NCBI GenBank assembly: GCA_002309295.1
Contig: DBXF01000014.1
Location: 1 to 34,557, forward strand
DNA from: Bacteroidales bacterium UBA1219
GTDB lineage: Bacteria > Bacteroidota > Bacteroidia > Bacteroidales > P3
Reading direction: 5' to 3'
DNA length: 34,557 bases
Below the pieces are notes generated by a model. It was not told the DNA's origin and searched no databases. It saw nothing but the letters and a program-made list of their open reading frames with translations. Positions 1 through 6,892 of this stretch are shown here, piece by piece (the first letter of the stretch is position 1; each line of letters opens with the position of its first letter). Made by a program: the position numbers and the translations under genes.

Positions 1-153
1 CCGACTTCGGTAGGATGCACTTTAACCGCGGTCCAGCCTGAAATCCATGTTCCGGGGGAAGCACACCGCCTAATTGACGGTTTGCAAGTCGCTAAAGTTA
101 GCACATTGTGTTCAGGATTTGGGGCAAATCCTGTATCGTATGTCATTTTGTAA
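1..153 (+). CDS. C-terminal end of a possible beta-ketoacyl-synthase-like protein (partial)
   Basis: Frame 1 is open from the first base for 50 codons and stops at TAA 151-153; the 5' part lies outside the window. The last residues read SGFGANPVSYVIL. This resembles the GFGG-N-S-L closing strand of thiolase-fold ketoacyl synthases, in which the gene would act in fatty-acid or polyene-type chain elongation. The active-site Cys and His residues would lie upstream of the window, so the family call is tentative. A perfect 9-bp inverted repeat (113-121 with 125-133) falls inside the last codons and may be part of a terminator, although only a weak T-rich stretch follows. The next gene faces it tail to tail. 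Confidence 0.4.
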   Translation, partial: PTSVGCTLTAVQPEIHVPGEAHRLIDGLQVAKVSTLCSGFGANPVSYVIL

Positions 154-277
154 CAATAAAGATAGTTTTTATTCATGTTTTATTGGGGGACTTCTAATTT
201 ATACTATTTCTGATTACATAGTCATTTCATCCGCATTTCTGCCGAAGTCCTTTAAACAAATAACGAACAAAACGACA

Positions 278-305
278 CTGCAAAGTTACGTTTTTTTCTC
301 CAAAC
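278..305. repeat. 28-bp direct repeat, copy A (downstream of the Fic gene)
   Basis: These 28 bases match 1343-1370 at 27 of 28 positions in the same orientation. The copy contains a minus-strand TAACTTTG box at 281-288. Copy B contains the working promoter of the RhuM-Fic gene. The two copies lie just outside each end of that gene, 1065 bp apart. Confidence 0.8.
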
Positions 306-322
306 AGTTCCAAACTGTTGCT

Positions 323-1318
323 TCAATTCTTTTGGTTTATCAGGTTTACAATCACTTTAACCATAATATCCTTTTCTTCGGGGCGGCTTTGGGCTATCAT
401 AAGCGTGAGGGCGGCAAGTGTGTTGTCGGCAATGCGCTTGCGGCCATCTGTGGCGTAGAGGATGCCGTTGCGGTACATGAACCAAATGAAAAGCGTAGCG
501 GCAATACGTTTGTTGCCGTCGGAGAAAGAGTGGTTTTTCACCACTAAATAGAGCAGCATGGCGGCTTTCTCCTCCACCGAGGGGTATAGCTCCTTCCCGT
601 CGAAAGTCTGGTATATCTGCCCAATTGAGCTCCGAAATGAGCCGTCTTTCTCATGTCCGAACAGGGCGTTCTCGCCGAAACGCTCCTTCAGTTGCCGGAT
701 GGCCTCCATGGCGTTGTCGTAGGTGGCACGGAAACGGGGCTCTGCGGTGGTATCCTCCACGGTAAGCTGCTGGTAGTCGTAGCGGTCGAGCACCTGCAGG
801 GCGTAGGCGTAGTCCGACACCACTTGGAAAAGGGCATCGTAGTCGGCACTAGTAAGCGGGCGGTGCGATTCGATAGTGCGTCCCAACAGTTGCACCACTT
901 GGCTCAGCTCGCGGTATTTATGTTCCGCCAAACGGCTGTTTACGGCGAAGCCTTTGACAAGGTATTCTTTAAGCACACGGTTGGCCCAGATGCGAAAAGC
1001 CGTACCCCGCTTACTCTTGACACGGTAGCCCACAGATATAATGACGTCGAGAGAATAATAAGAGGTGAAGTAGGTTTGGTCACCATCCAAACCCTTATGT
1101 GCAATTTTTGCACATGTGGTCTCCATTTCCAATTCGCCTTCTTTATACACATTTGCAATATGGCGCCCAATTACGGTTCTATCTTTTTCGAACAGCTGTG
1201 CCATCTGTGCTTGTGAAAGCCACACGGTTTCATTTTCCACACGCACATCGATGGCGGTTTTACCGTCTTCCGCCTGATAAATTATTATCTGATTATCTGA
1301 TGGTTGTATATTTTGCAT
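323..1318 (-). CDS. RhuM-family protein with C-terminal Fic/Doc domain
   Basis: The protein has 331 residues. Residues 1-130 form a RhuM (virulence protein) domain with the typical WLSQAQMAQLF, TSYYSLD and FRIWANRVLKEYL segments. Residues 155-320 form a Fic/Doc domain with the motif HSFSDGNKR at 263-271. The NKR ending is closer to Doc (death-on-curing) than to the HPFxxGNGR of classical AMP-transferring Fic proteins, so the transferred group cannot be predicted. The frame extends upstream to a GTG at 1387 that overlaps the TGA of the preceding gene. I chose ATG 1318 because a canonical promoter lies between the two (boxes 1373-1376 and 1346-1353). Such proteins are commonly found in accessory regions and may be toxin-like. 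No separate antitoxin is obvious, unless it is the 77-aa gene upstream. Confidence 0.85.
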   Translation of the reverse strand: MQNIQPSDNQIIIYQAEDGKTAIDVRVENETVWLSQAQMAQLFEKDRTVIGRHIANVYKEGELEMETTCAKIAHKGLDGDQTYFTSYYSLDVIISVGYRVKSKRGTAFRIWANRVLKEYLVKGFAVNSRLAEHKYRELSQVVQLLGRTIESHRPLTSADYDALFQVVSDYAYALQVLDRYDYQQLTVEDTTAEPRFRATYDNAMEAIRQLKERFGENALFGHEKDGSFRSSIGQIYQTFDGKELYPSVEEKAAMLLYLVVKNHSFSDGNKRIAATLFIWFMYRNGILYATDGRKRIADNTLAALTLMIAQSRPEEKDIMVKVIVNLINQKN

Positions 1319-1342
1319 TTTCGGTCTTAGTAAGTTACCATT

Positions 1343-1370
1343 CTGCAAATTTACGTTTTTTTCTCCAAAC
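1343..1370. repeat. 28-bp direct repeat, copy B (upstream of the Fic gene)
   Basis: This is the partner of 278-305, with one mismatch. It carries the -7 box of the Fic promoter. Confidence 0.8.
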
Positions 1371-1376
1371 TGCAAA
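1346..1376 (-). promoter_or_regulatory. Canonical Bacteroidota promoter of the RhuM-Fic gene
   Basis: On the minus strand a TTTTTG tract (TTTG at 1373-1376) is followed by exactly 19 nt and then TAAATTTG (1353-1346). Predicted transcription starts near 1341, 23 nt before ATG 1318. The promoter overlaps repeat copy B. Confidence 0.75.
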
Positions 1377-1383
1377 AACTTTT

Positions 1384-1617
1384 TCACACCTCACTCAACC
1401 TTGCGTTCTCGTCTTTCTCGATAATATTGATACATTTTTCGATGTCGGCGATAAGATTTTTCATGACCTCAATTTTTTCCTGCCTTGTGTATCTCTGCGT
1501 ATCCACTGCGAAAATCACTTGGTTGAATTCATGGTCAAGAAGTTCGCGAATGGAAAATTCAATTATTTCCCCATTTGTGTTGATAAAGGTAAAATAGTCA
1601 TCGTAAAAATCGTTCAT
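1384..1617 (-). CDS. Hypothetical protein, 77 aa
   Basis: I do not recognise this family. From ATG 1617 the protein has 77 residues, an aromatic and acidic start (MNDFYDDYF), no membrane segment and a charged helical C-terminus. An in-frame ATG at 1647 would add ten residues. The stop TGA overlaps a possible GTG start of the Fic frame, which suggests cotranscription with the Fic gene in addition to that gene's own promoter. Its promoter belongs to the GTGC-N9-GCAC group (1703-1737), and a 23-bp palindrome (1678-1700) covers the predicted transcription start. A partner or antitoxin role for the Fic protein is only a guess from position. Confidence 0.6.
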   Translation of the reverse strand: MNDFYDDYFTFINTNGEIIEFSIRELLDHEFNQVIFAVDTQRYTRQEKIEVMKNLIADIEKCINIIEKDENARLSEV

Positions 1618-1677
1618 AAAACTATCCCTAATTCGTGTCGGGCGCAACTTTTTGGTTTTTTAAATAATTACATTGTG

Positions 1678-1700
1678 GCATACGTATCTGTTACGTATGC
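1678..1700. promoter_or_regulatory. 23-bp palindrome at the transcription start of the 77-aa gene
   Basis: GCATACGTA (1678-1686) and TACGTATGC (1692-1700) are perfect 9-bp arms around a 5-bp spacer. The palindrome begins 3 bp downstream of the minus-strand TACATTTG box. It could be a repressor operator or a 5' mRNA hairpin. Confidence 0.6.
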
Positions 1701-1702
1701 TG

Positions 1703-1737
1703 CAAATGTACGCCGGCGGTGTGCCAATGGGTGGCAC
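1703..1737 (-). promoter_or_regulatory. WYL-group promoter site 1 (77-aa gene)
   Basis: On the minus strand GTGCCACCCATTGGCAC (1737-1721) is followed by 10 nt and then TACATTTG (1710-1703). There is no TTTG at the usual 19-nt distance; the inverted repeat lies there instead. Four other promoters in the window share this layout. Confidence 0.75.
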
Positions 1738-1782
1738 AGCCCCCCAAAAAAAGTTTGTCAAATCGTCGTAACTACCTCTCCC

Positions 1783-2295
1783 CTACACTATCGGGTCGCC
1801 GCAAAACTTACGCCGCAGACACTTCCTGCAGTGCAGTCCCATCCACACCTCGTCGAACTGCTGCATGGCTTGTGCCACAAGCTCGGGCTCGTCGATTAGG
1901 ATGCCTGCCTCGAAATTGCGTGTGTTGGCGCCTTTCATTCCTATTCCCGCACCCGTAAGGTTGGCGCTGCCGATATAAGCCGCCGCGCCATCGAACACCA
2001 GCATCTTGAAATGCACACGCGGACAGAGCGCTCGTTCCAACCCTCTGGCCAACAGCGGATAACGGTCGAAATCCTCGCGGAAAGCAGGACCCGGCTCCTT
2101 GGCGTGAATCAGTCTTATCTCCACCTTTCTACGCAAAAGCTGGGAGAACACCGCCAGAAAAGGCTCTGTGCCCTCCCCCACTTTCACGTACAGGTCCTTG
2201 ATGTCGGCGGTGCCTATCCACAACGAACGTCTAACGGTGGCCACACGCGACAGCACAAGGTTGTAATGATCTGTGTTTGAGATATATTGTATCAT
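1783..2295 (-). CDS. Phospholipase-D-family (HKD) nuclease-like protein
   Basis: The 170-residue protein has one HKD motif: H95, K97 and D102, followed by G109, S110 and N112 (HFKMLVFD, then IGSANLTGAG). Single-HKD proteins of this size usually dimerise to build one active site and include Nuc/BfiI-type nucleases, so cleavage of a nucleic-acid phosphodiester is the likeliest role. There is no signal peptide, which argues for a cytoplasmic site. The C-terminus has three cysteines (156, 159, 165) that may bind metal. The start at 2295 overlaps the TGA of the DUF932-like gene as ATGA, so the two are translationally coupled. The gene is third in the RecA-like/DUF932/PLD operon. Confidence 0.8.
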   Translation of the reverse strand: MIQYISNTDHYNLVLSRVATVRRSLWIGTADIKDLYVKVGEGTEPFLAVFSQLLRRKVEIRLIHAKEPGPAFREDFDRYPLLARGLERALCPRVHFKMLVFDGAAAYIGSANLTGAGIGMKGANTRNFEAGILIDEPELVAQAMQQFDEVWMGLHCRKCLRRKFCGDPIV

Positions 2296-3356
2296 TGCAT
2301 ATACACATTGTTGTAGTCCATAATGTCGCGTTTCTGGTTGAGCAGGTTCACGCTCTGGCTCATGAGTTGCGAGCGGCGCAGGTCGTGTTGTGCCCATGTT
2401 GGATTATGCGAGGCAAAGGCGGTGAGGGTGTTGAACAACTGCCACACAGTGGTGTCGCTCACGGAATGGCGCATACCGTTGGCATCGAGGGTGTAGCCGG
2501 CCTGCTCGTAGCGTGTTCGGTTGACCATATATGGGATGAGTTGGGTGGCGTCCTGTTCCCCCACGCCCAATCGCTGGAGCATACGCACTCCGGTGCCCAG
2601 CTCGTGCAACGAGGCCTGGGTGTTCATTGCCACACGGGCGTTGCCAAGCATCTTGTTGAGGTTCTGTTTCAGCACCCCGTTCTCGCTGTTGATGGTGAGC
2701 ATACGCTTGAGCGACTTTTCGTCTTGCAACGAGTTGGTTTGCAGCAATTTATGTTCGCTAAAAGTCGTCATACCGTTGGAGCAGACCAACCTGAGGTAGT
2801 AGTTGCCAAAGGCTATCTCGGTGGGATTCCACCGCAGCCACAGGCCATTGGACTCGAAGGGGTCGTCTTGGGCAAACTCCATATATTCGGGATTGACCGA
2901 ACGCATAAGTATCGACACTTCGGAGCCATCGTTATACTGCACCTCTTCGGGCTCATAATTATTACGGTCCATAAACATCTCGGCGAAATCGAAAAAAGAC
3001 TCTGGTGGGATAAGATGGCTATTAGTCTGGTGTATGTGGCTGATAGTACGGCTATTTGTGTCGGCCACAAAGATAACGCGGGTGTCGTCGCTGTTGTCGG
3101 CCTGTGCAAAGAAATTGCGCAGGTTGGAGATACCCTTGTCGCCGTAGCTGCGTTGCGCCATCTGGCTCTGCTTGGGCATGATGCCGAGATATTTGTCGAT
3201 ATCGAAAACCATGTCGTCGGTGAGTTGCACCACGGCACCGCCGACACGGTAATGGTTGTCGGACTCGGCCACGATTTCGTTTCTCGCCACTTCCTTGTAG
3301 GCCACGGGCTGTAGCAGGAAATGGTCTTTTGTAATTTGGTAATCTGTCTGTTGCAT
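2292..3356 (-). CDS. DUF932-like (phage/plasmid-related) protein
   Basis: The protein has 354 residues. The frame is open further upstream, but ATG 3356 lies 5 nt after the stop of the RecA-like gene and gives the expected domain. The segment LRLVCSNGMT and a later stretch around VWQLFNTLTAFASH resemble the DUF932 (phage/plasmid-like TIGR03299) family. Members are common on mobile elements and their biochemistry is poorly defined. No membrane segment is present. It is the middle gene of an operon with the upstream RecA-like ATPase and the downstream HKD nuclease, which suggests nucleic-acid handling. The family call rests on a few motifs, so it is moderate. Confidence 0.65.
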   Translation of the reverse strand: MQQTDYQITKDHFLLQPVAYKEVARNEIVAESDNHYRVGGAVVQLTDDMVFDIDKYLGIMPKQSQMAQRSYGDKGISNLRNFFAQADNSDDTRVIFVADTNSRTISHIHQTNSHLIPPESFFDFAEMFMDRNNYEPEEVQYNDGSEVSILMRSVNPEYMEFAQDDPFESNGLWLRWNPTEIAFGNYYLRLVCSNGMTTFSEHKLLQTNSLQDEKSLKRMLTINSENGVLKQNLNKMLGNARVAMNTQASLHELGTGVRMLQRLGVGEQDATQLIPYMVNRTRYEQAGYTLDANGMRHSVSDTTVWQLFNTLTAFASHNPTWAQHDLRRSQLMSQSVNLLNQKRDIMDYNNVYMQ

Positions 3357-3361
3357 AGTCG

Positions 3362-4204
3362 TTAAGTATTTGATTTGTTGAACAATTTGTCGAATTCGGT
3401 CGCAAAATCGCGAATCTGCGACGACACGTTGCTTTGAAGCTTGCGCAGTTTCAGGTCGTCGTTGTATTTCTGTTCGTCGAAAAACACGTCGCCGGTGGCG
3501 TTGAGGTTGTAGTAGAGTTTCACGCCCACGTCGCCACGGCGGTGTTTGGAGAAAGTTACATAGCGGTCGCTGTAGATGTTTTTGGGGTTGTCCAGCCGCA
3601 GCTCCATCATGGCTGTAATACTGTGTTTCAATCGGTTGGAGCCCACAAATGCGCCGCTTTTGGTTACCTGCTGTATGGTTAGGAAAGTGGTGTTCATGCC
3701 CCTGTCGTTCTGGGCCTTGTTTTGCTGTTTGATAAGGCACAGCAGCATGCTTTCGGCCTTTTTCAGGGTAATCTCCTCCTCCTCTTTTACGATGCCCTGC
3801 AGCTCGTAAAACGAGTCGATGGCCACTATGTCCCAGCCACGTTGCATCACTTCGGTAAGAGTGTTCCAATTGTGGGTGTCCTCGTCTATCTGGCTTTCTA
3901 CAAAAAGGATGTCGAGGTCGCCGAACTTGGGGAAACGCTGCACGTAGATAGCGAGGTCTATCTCGTTCATCTCGGCACTGACAAAAAGGATGCGCGCCTG
4001 CGGCTGTTTTTTCTGTATGTTGGCAAGCATATCGAGTATAATGGTAGTTTTTCCCACGCCGGGGTCGCCTATAATCATATAGTTAACCCCTTTGGGCAGA
4101 CCGCTGTAGGAACAGAGCAGCTTGTCGAGGACAGTACCGGTGTGGTAGTTCTCGAACAGACTGCTGCTGAAATGCAGGTCGCTCATCCTTACAATGTCTC
4201 TCAT
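3362..4204 (-). CDS. RecA/RadA/DnaB-type P-loop ATPase
   Basis: The 280-residue protein has a Walker A motif GDPGVGKTT (46-54), a Walker B strand IVAIDS (126-131), a likely catalytic Glu in SAEMN (78) and a KHRRG motif (220-224). The last is comparable to the KNRFG of RadA and the arginine-finger region of DnaB, so a hexameric DNA-dependent ATPase is a reasonable inference. It lacks the zinc finger and Lon-like domain of housekeeping RadA. The frame extends to ATG 4240, but the -7 box lies at 4226-4233, so translation must begin downstream; ATG 4204 leaves a short leader. It heads the operon with the DUF932-like and HKD nuclease genes. Confidence 0.8.
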   Translation of the reverse strand: MRDIVRMSDLHFSSSLFENYHTGTVLDKLLCSYSGLPKGVNYMIIGDPGVGKTTIILDMLANIQKKQPQARILFVSAEMNEIDLAIYVQRFPKFGDLDILFVESQIDEDTHNWNTLTEVMQRGWDIVAIDSFYELQGIVKEEEEITLKKAESMLLCLIKQQNKAQNDRGMNTTFLTIQQVTKSGAFVGSNRLKHSITAMMELRLDNPKNIYSDRYVTFSKHRRGDVGVKLYYNLNATGDVFFDEQKYNDDLKLRKLQSNVSSQIRDFATEFDKLFNKSNT

Positions 4205-4225
4205 ATCGTATTTGGTTTCGTTTTG

Positions 4226-4260
4226 CAAAAATAATGTCAAACTGTGCCAACGCGTGGCAC
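4226..4260 (-). promoter_or_regulatory. WYL-group promoter site 2 (RecA-like operon)
   Basis: On the minus strand GTGCCACGCGTTGGCAC (4260-4244) is followed by 10 nt and TATTTTTG (4233-4226). The arms are identical to those of site 1 (GTGCCA / TGGCAC), and the spacing is the same. It also decides the start of the RecA-like gene. Confidence 0.8.
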
Positions 4261-4379
4261 TCTGTGGGTGTTTTTTTAATCACCTTTTATCGGCCGAAAT
4301 ATAATCCATTTTTCTCAACTTGTCAAGTGGTTGTGTTTTTTTCGATGATTTTCCGCATCATACCCGACTTTGAATTTAT

Positions 4380-4466
4380 GGTCGCTACGCTCAAAATTAT
4401 AGAAAAATTAAGTCCGAAAATTATTCAAAATCATTTTCTTGCTATTTCAAGCCCTTTGTGGCGACC
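4380..4466. repeat. 87-bp MITE-like repeat, copy 1 (inverted relative to copy 2)
   Basis: The element begins GGTCGC and ends GCGACC, and these ends are inverted repeats. Its reverse complement matches 9016-9102 over about 22 bp at each end and has the same total length, while the middle has diverged. No reading frame is present. It takes up part of the 362-bp gap between the AAA+ gene and the RecA-like gene; the rest is AT-rich with nothing else recognisable beyond site 2. Confidence 0.65.
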
Positions 4467-4566
4467 TGCCGGATAGATGCGGATAACCATCTCTTATATT
4501 TTGCACCACGTGTCAGCACATAAACCACAGCTACCGAGAGAGTTGCGTTTCATTCATCCCTCTCCC

Positions 4567-6354
4567 CTACGACTGGCAGTTGAAACCGATTTTCTTGCGT
4601 TTGGAACCTCCGAGTTTTTCGTGGCGGCACATATCCTCGATGGCGTTGATGTCGGGACGTTTGCCGTGCAGCACCTCTTCCATCACCACCTTGCGAACGA
4701 TGTTGTCTATCTCGCCGCCGGAGAAGTCGTGGTGTTGCGCCAGCTGACGGCACTCGTCGTCGGAGAGCCACTCCAGCTTGCTTTTCCAGATGCACTGCTT
4801 GGCCTCGACTGTGGGCTGGTTGAACTGCACCTTGAAAAGGAAACGACGTGCAAAAGCGCTGTCGAGGTTGTCGGTGAGGTTGGTGGTGGCTATCAGTATG
4901 CCGTCGAGGTTCTCCATCTCCTCGAGGATGATGTTCTGGATGGCGTTTTCGGTCTGCGCCACGCTGCTGTTGGTGCTGTTGTTCACGTTCTGGCGACTGC
5001 TGAAAAGTGCGTCGGCCTCGTTGAAAAGGAGTATGGGCTTACGTTCCTCTCTCTCGCACATGCTGCGGTAGTTGGTGAAGATGCGTTTCACCAGTTTCTG
5101 GCTCTCGCCGTACCAGCAGGTCTTGGCGGCGCTGATGTCCACATGGCACACGGCGCGGCCTGTGGCGCGGGCTATCTGCATGGCCGTCTCGGTCTTTCCC
5201 GTGCCGGGCAGGCCGTGGAAAAGGGCTGTGATGCCTTTGGGCAACGACATCTTGTCGAGACGCTGCTGCAGCTCGGAAAACTTGTCGTCGTCGAGGTTTT
5301 CGGTGATAAGTTCCAGCTGTTTGGTAAGGTCGGCATCGTAAAACATCTGTTTTTCAGGGATTTTGTCGGGATAGACAAGGCTTTTGTTGCGTTCTTCGGC
5401 CTCGTCGGTGAAAAGGTCGTAGTCATCCTCCAAAAACAGGCGTTTACCCTTGTCGGTAAGCGAGAGGCTGGCTTCGGTGAACATATTGCCGGAGCTTATC
5501 TCCACCAGTCCTGCCTTCTGGAGAAGATGCTGCTGGTCTTTCAGCATCTTGCCTATGGCAAAACGCATGCGATAGTTGTCGTAGATGTCGTTCAACGTGC
5601 ATTCCAAACCGCTCTCGCGGCGATGGCTTGTGAGAAAATCGTCGCAGATTTCGTAGAACAGCGTTCGGTCCTCGGATTCGGAGAACATCTTACAAACGTT
5701 TTTCACGAAAGTGAGCTCAGGGTATTCCGTCTCCATATCCGCCACTTTCTCAAAAAGGAGACGCGTGGGGGCATCCTCGGAACTGCGGCTGTCGATAAGG
5801 TCCGACACCATCTTTACAAACTTGTAACGATGGATTTCCTCACCAGCGAGTTTGCTTTTGTCGAAAGCCTTGCCACTCATAATAGCCTCTTTCACAATGG
5901 GATTGATTTTATAATTGCGATTGTTGGAAAAATGGCGGTGGTTAGTGACTTGCACAAGGTACTTGTTCTTGACAAGGTAGTCGAAATTTTCGGCCAAAAC
6001 CATAAACTGCATGTCGTTGAGACCGAAAAAACGGCACACGTCGTCGGCATCGAAATGATCCTTGTTGAAATTTTTGCTGAAAGCCGCCACAAACAGTGCC
6101 GACTGCAAGGGGGTAACACCCAGATAATTCGACAGATGCGCGTTTTGGTTTACAACCTCCGTAATGGTTTTCTCAGAGTAGGGATTATTTTCGTCGTTTT
6201 CATCGTCGTCAACATAGCGGCCACGGCGATACTCCCTTTTCTCTTGCTCCGCCAGAGTGCCGGGAGCGATAGCGTTGAGGAGATTGGTTTTGGAGTCCTC
6301 CAGCTGCATAGCGAGGTAACTCACTGTCTTCAGAATGTTTTTTGTTTTTTTCAT
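4567..6354 (-). CDS. AAA+ ATPase with large N-terminal region
   Basis: The protein has 595 residues. The C-terminal third is a classical AAA+ module: Walker A GLPGTGKTE (381-389), Walker B region ILLFNEADAL (441-450), sensor-1 ATTN (489-492) and the Arg-finger segment FARRF (501-505). Walker B has Asn at 445 where Asp is usual; Glu 446 is kept. About 370 residues precede it, with an acidic stretch near 48-56 and helical, winged-helix-like segments, perhaps for substrate recognition. There is no protease domain or membrane segment. The fold resembles Cdc48/SpoVK-type remodelling ATPases. A WYL-group promoter (6383-6417) lies immediately upstream, with a leader of about 20 nt. Confidence 0.8.
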   Translation of the reverse strand: MKKTKNILKTVSYLAMQLEDSKTNLLNAIAPGTLAEQEKREYRRGRYVDDDENDENNPYSEKTITEVVNQNAHLSNYLGVTPLQSALFVAAFSKNFNKDHFDADDVCRFFGLNDMQFMVLAENFDYLVKNKYLVQVTNHRHFSNNRNYKINPIVKEAIMSGKAFDKSKLAGEEIHRYKFVKMVSDLIDSRSSEDAPTRLLFEKVADMETEYPELTFVKNVCKMFSESEDRTLFYEICDDFLTSHRRESGLECTLNDIYDNYRMRFAIGKMLKDQQHLLQKAGLVEISSGNMFTEASLSLTDKGKRLFLEDDYDLFTDEAEERNKSLVYPDKIPEKQMFYDADLTKQLELITENLDDDKFSELQQRLDKMSLPKGITALFHGLPGTGKTETAMQIARATGRAVCHVDISAAKTCWYGESQKLVKRIFTNYRSMCEREERKPILLFNEADALFSSRQNVNNSTNSSVAQTENAIQNIILEEMENLDGILIATTNLTDNLDSAFARRFLFKVQFNQPTVEAKQCIWKSKLEWLSDDECRQLAQHHDFSGGEIDNIVRKVVMEEVLHGKRPDINAIEDMCRHEKLGGSKRKKIGFNCQS

Positions 6355-6382
6355 TTCTTTAAATGTTTAAAAAATTACTATA

Positions 6383-6417
6383 CAAAAATATAAACTCGGT
6401 GTGCAGAAATATTGCAC
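6383..6417 (-). promoter_or_regulatory. WYL-group promoter site 3 (AAA+ gene)
   Basis: On the minus strand GTGCAATATTTCTGCAC (6417-6401) is followed by 10 nt and TATTTTTG (6390-6383). The outer GTGC/GCAC is conserved while the inner bases differ from sites 1 and 2. Confidence 0.7.
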
Positions 6418-6660
6418 AGTTTTACAAAATATTGTTCTACAATTTATTACAAATAGCTATTAGTATCATTTTCGGTTTTTGATTGTCGAAATACGACGTT
6501 TTTTCACTCCGTTTTTCGGTGCGAAAATACAACGACGTCCCGGCACAAAGCACTTCTATGGTCCTTTTTTGTTCTTTCTGAAGGTCAGGGTATTAATAAG
6601 TGAAGGCGTGAAAATGTTAAGGTGTGAAGGAGAGTTCGGCAAATCTTTTTTGGGTTTTGC

Positions 6661-6790
6661 GCCTGTTCGCCTTCGGCTCACGAGATCTTGTACATCTTGT
6701 AAATTTCTTTCGCTTTCCGCGAAAGCTGCACAGTAACTATAAATTATAACCTATTAATTAGTTCCGAACTCCGAGTTCCGAATTCCGCAT
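6661..6790. repeat. Short GC-rich dispersed repeats upstream of the WYL gene
   Basis: The 538-bp gap 6355-6892 holds two regulatory sites and repeat debris but no gene. The stretch 6661-6705 (a CGCCTTCGGC hairpin, then GAGATCTTGTACATCTTG) recurs in diverged form at 7835-7881 and 7885-7930. The stretch 6761-6790 repeats TTCCGAA-CTCCG units that recur inverted at 7807-7829 and again at 15827-15857. Bases 6798-6827 are a simple TTTCAAC repeat. Confidence 0.6.
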
Positions 6791-6831
6791 TTATTATCAA
6801 TTTTCAACTTTCAACTTTCAATTTTTTAGCT

Positions 6832-6866
6832 GTGCAACAAAATTACACACTTAATTTGTATATTTG
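6832..6866 (+). promoter_or_regulatory. WYL-group promoter site 5 (WYL regulator, likely autoregulation)
   Basis: On the plus strand GTGCAACAAAATTACAC (6832-6848) is followed by 10 nt and TATATTTG (6859-6866), about 27 nt before ATG 6893. The distal half GTGC is intact and the proximal half is ACAC instead of GCAC. It is the only plus-strand member and precedes the only regulator of this type seen in the island. Confidence 0.6.
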
Positions 6867-6892
6867 CAACATAAACCAAAACAATAACAATT

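Noticed and set aside
1..153. Possible 3' end of tmRNA, RNase P or SRP RNA, because of a UUCG hairpin at the first bases
   Set aside because: No conserved RNA-specific segments or CCA-type end could be matched, and frame 1 reads through as a plausible protein end.
1319..1387. GTG start at 1387 for the RhuM-Fic protein
   Set aside because: It lies upstream of the best promoter; the extra 23 residues are encoded by the promoter and repeat sequence. Translation from the upstream transcript cannot be fully excluded.
2292..3869. 525-codon version of the DUF932-like gene
   Set aside because: Its first 171 codons overlap the RecA-like ATPase in another frame and have shadow-like composition; ATG 3356 fits the operon spacing.
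4477..6393. Long plus-strand open frame (638 codons) opposite the AAA+ gene
   Set aside because: The minus strand encodes complete AAA+ motifs across the same bases, and the plus frame gives low-complexity His/Val/Leu-rich protein without domains: an antisense shadow.
6479..6736. 85-codon plus-strand frame before the WYL gene
   Set aside because: It spans dispersed repeats and lacks codon structure or a recognisable product.
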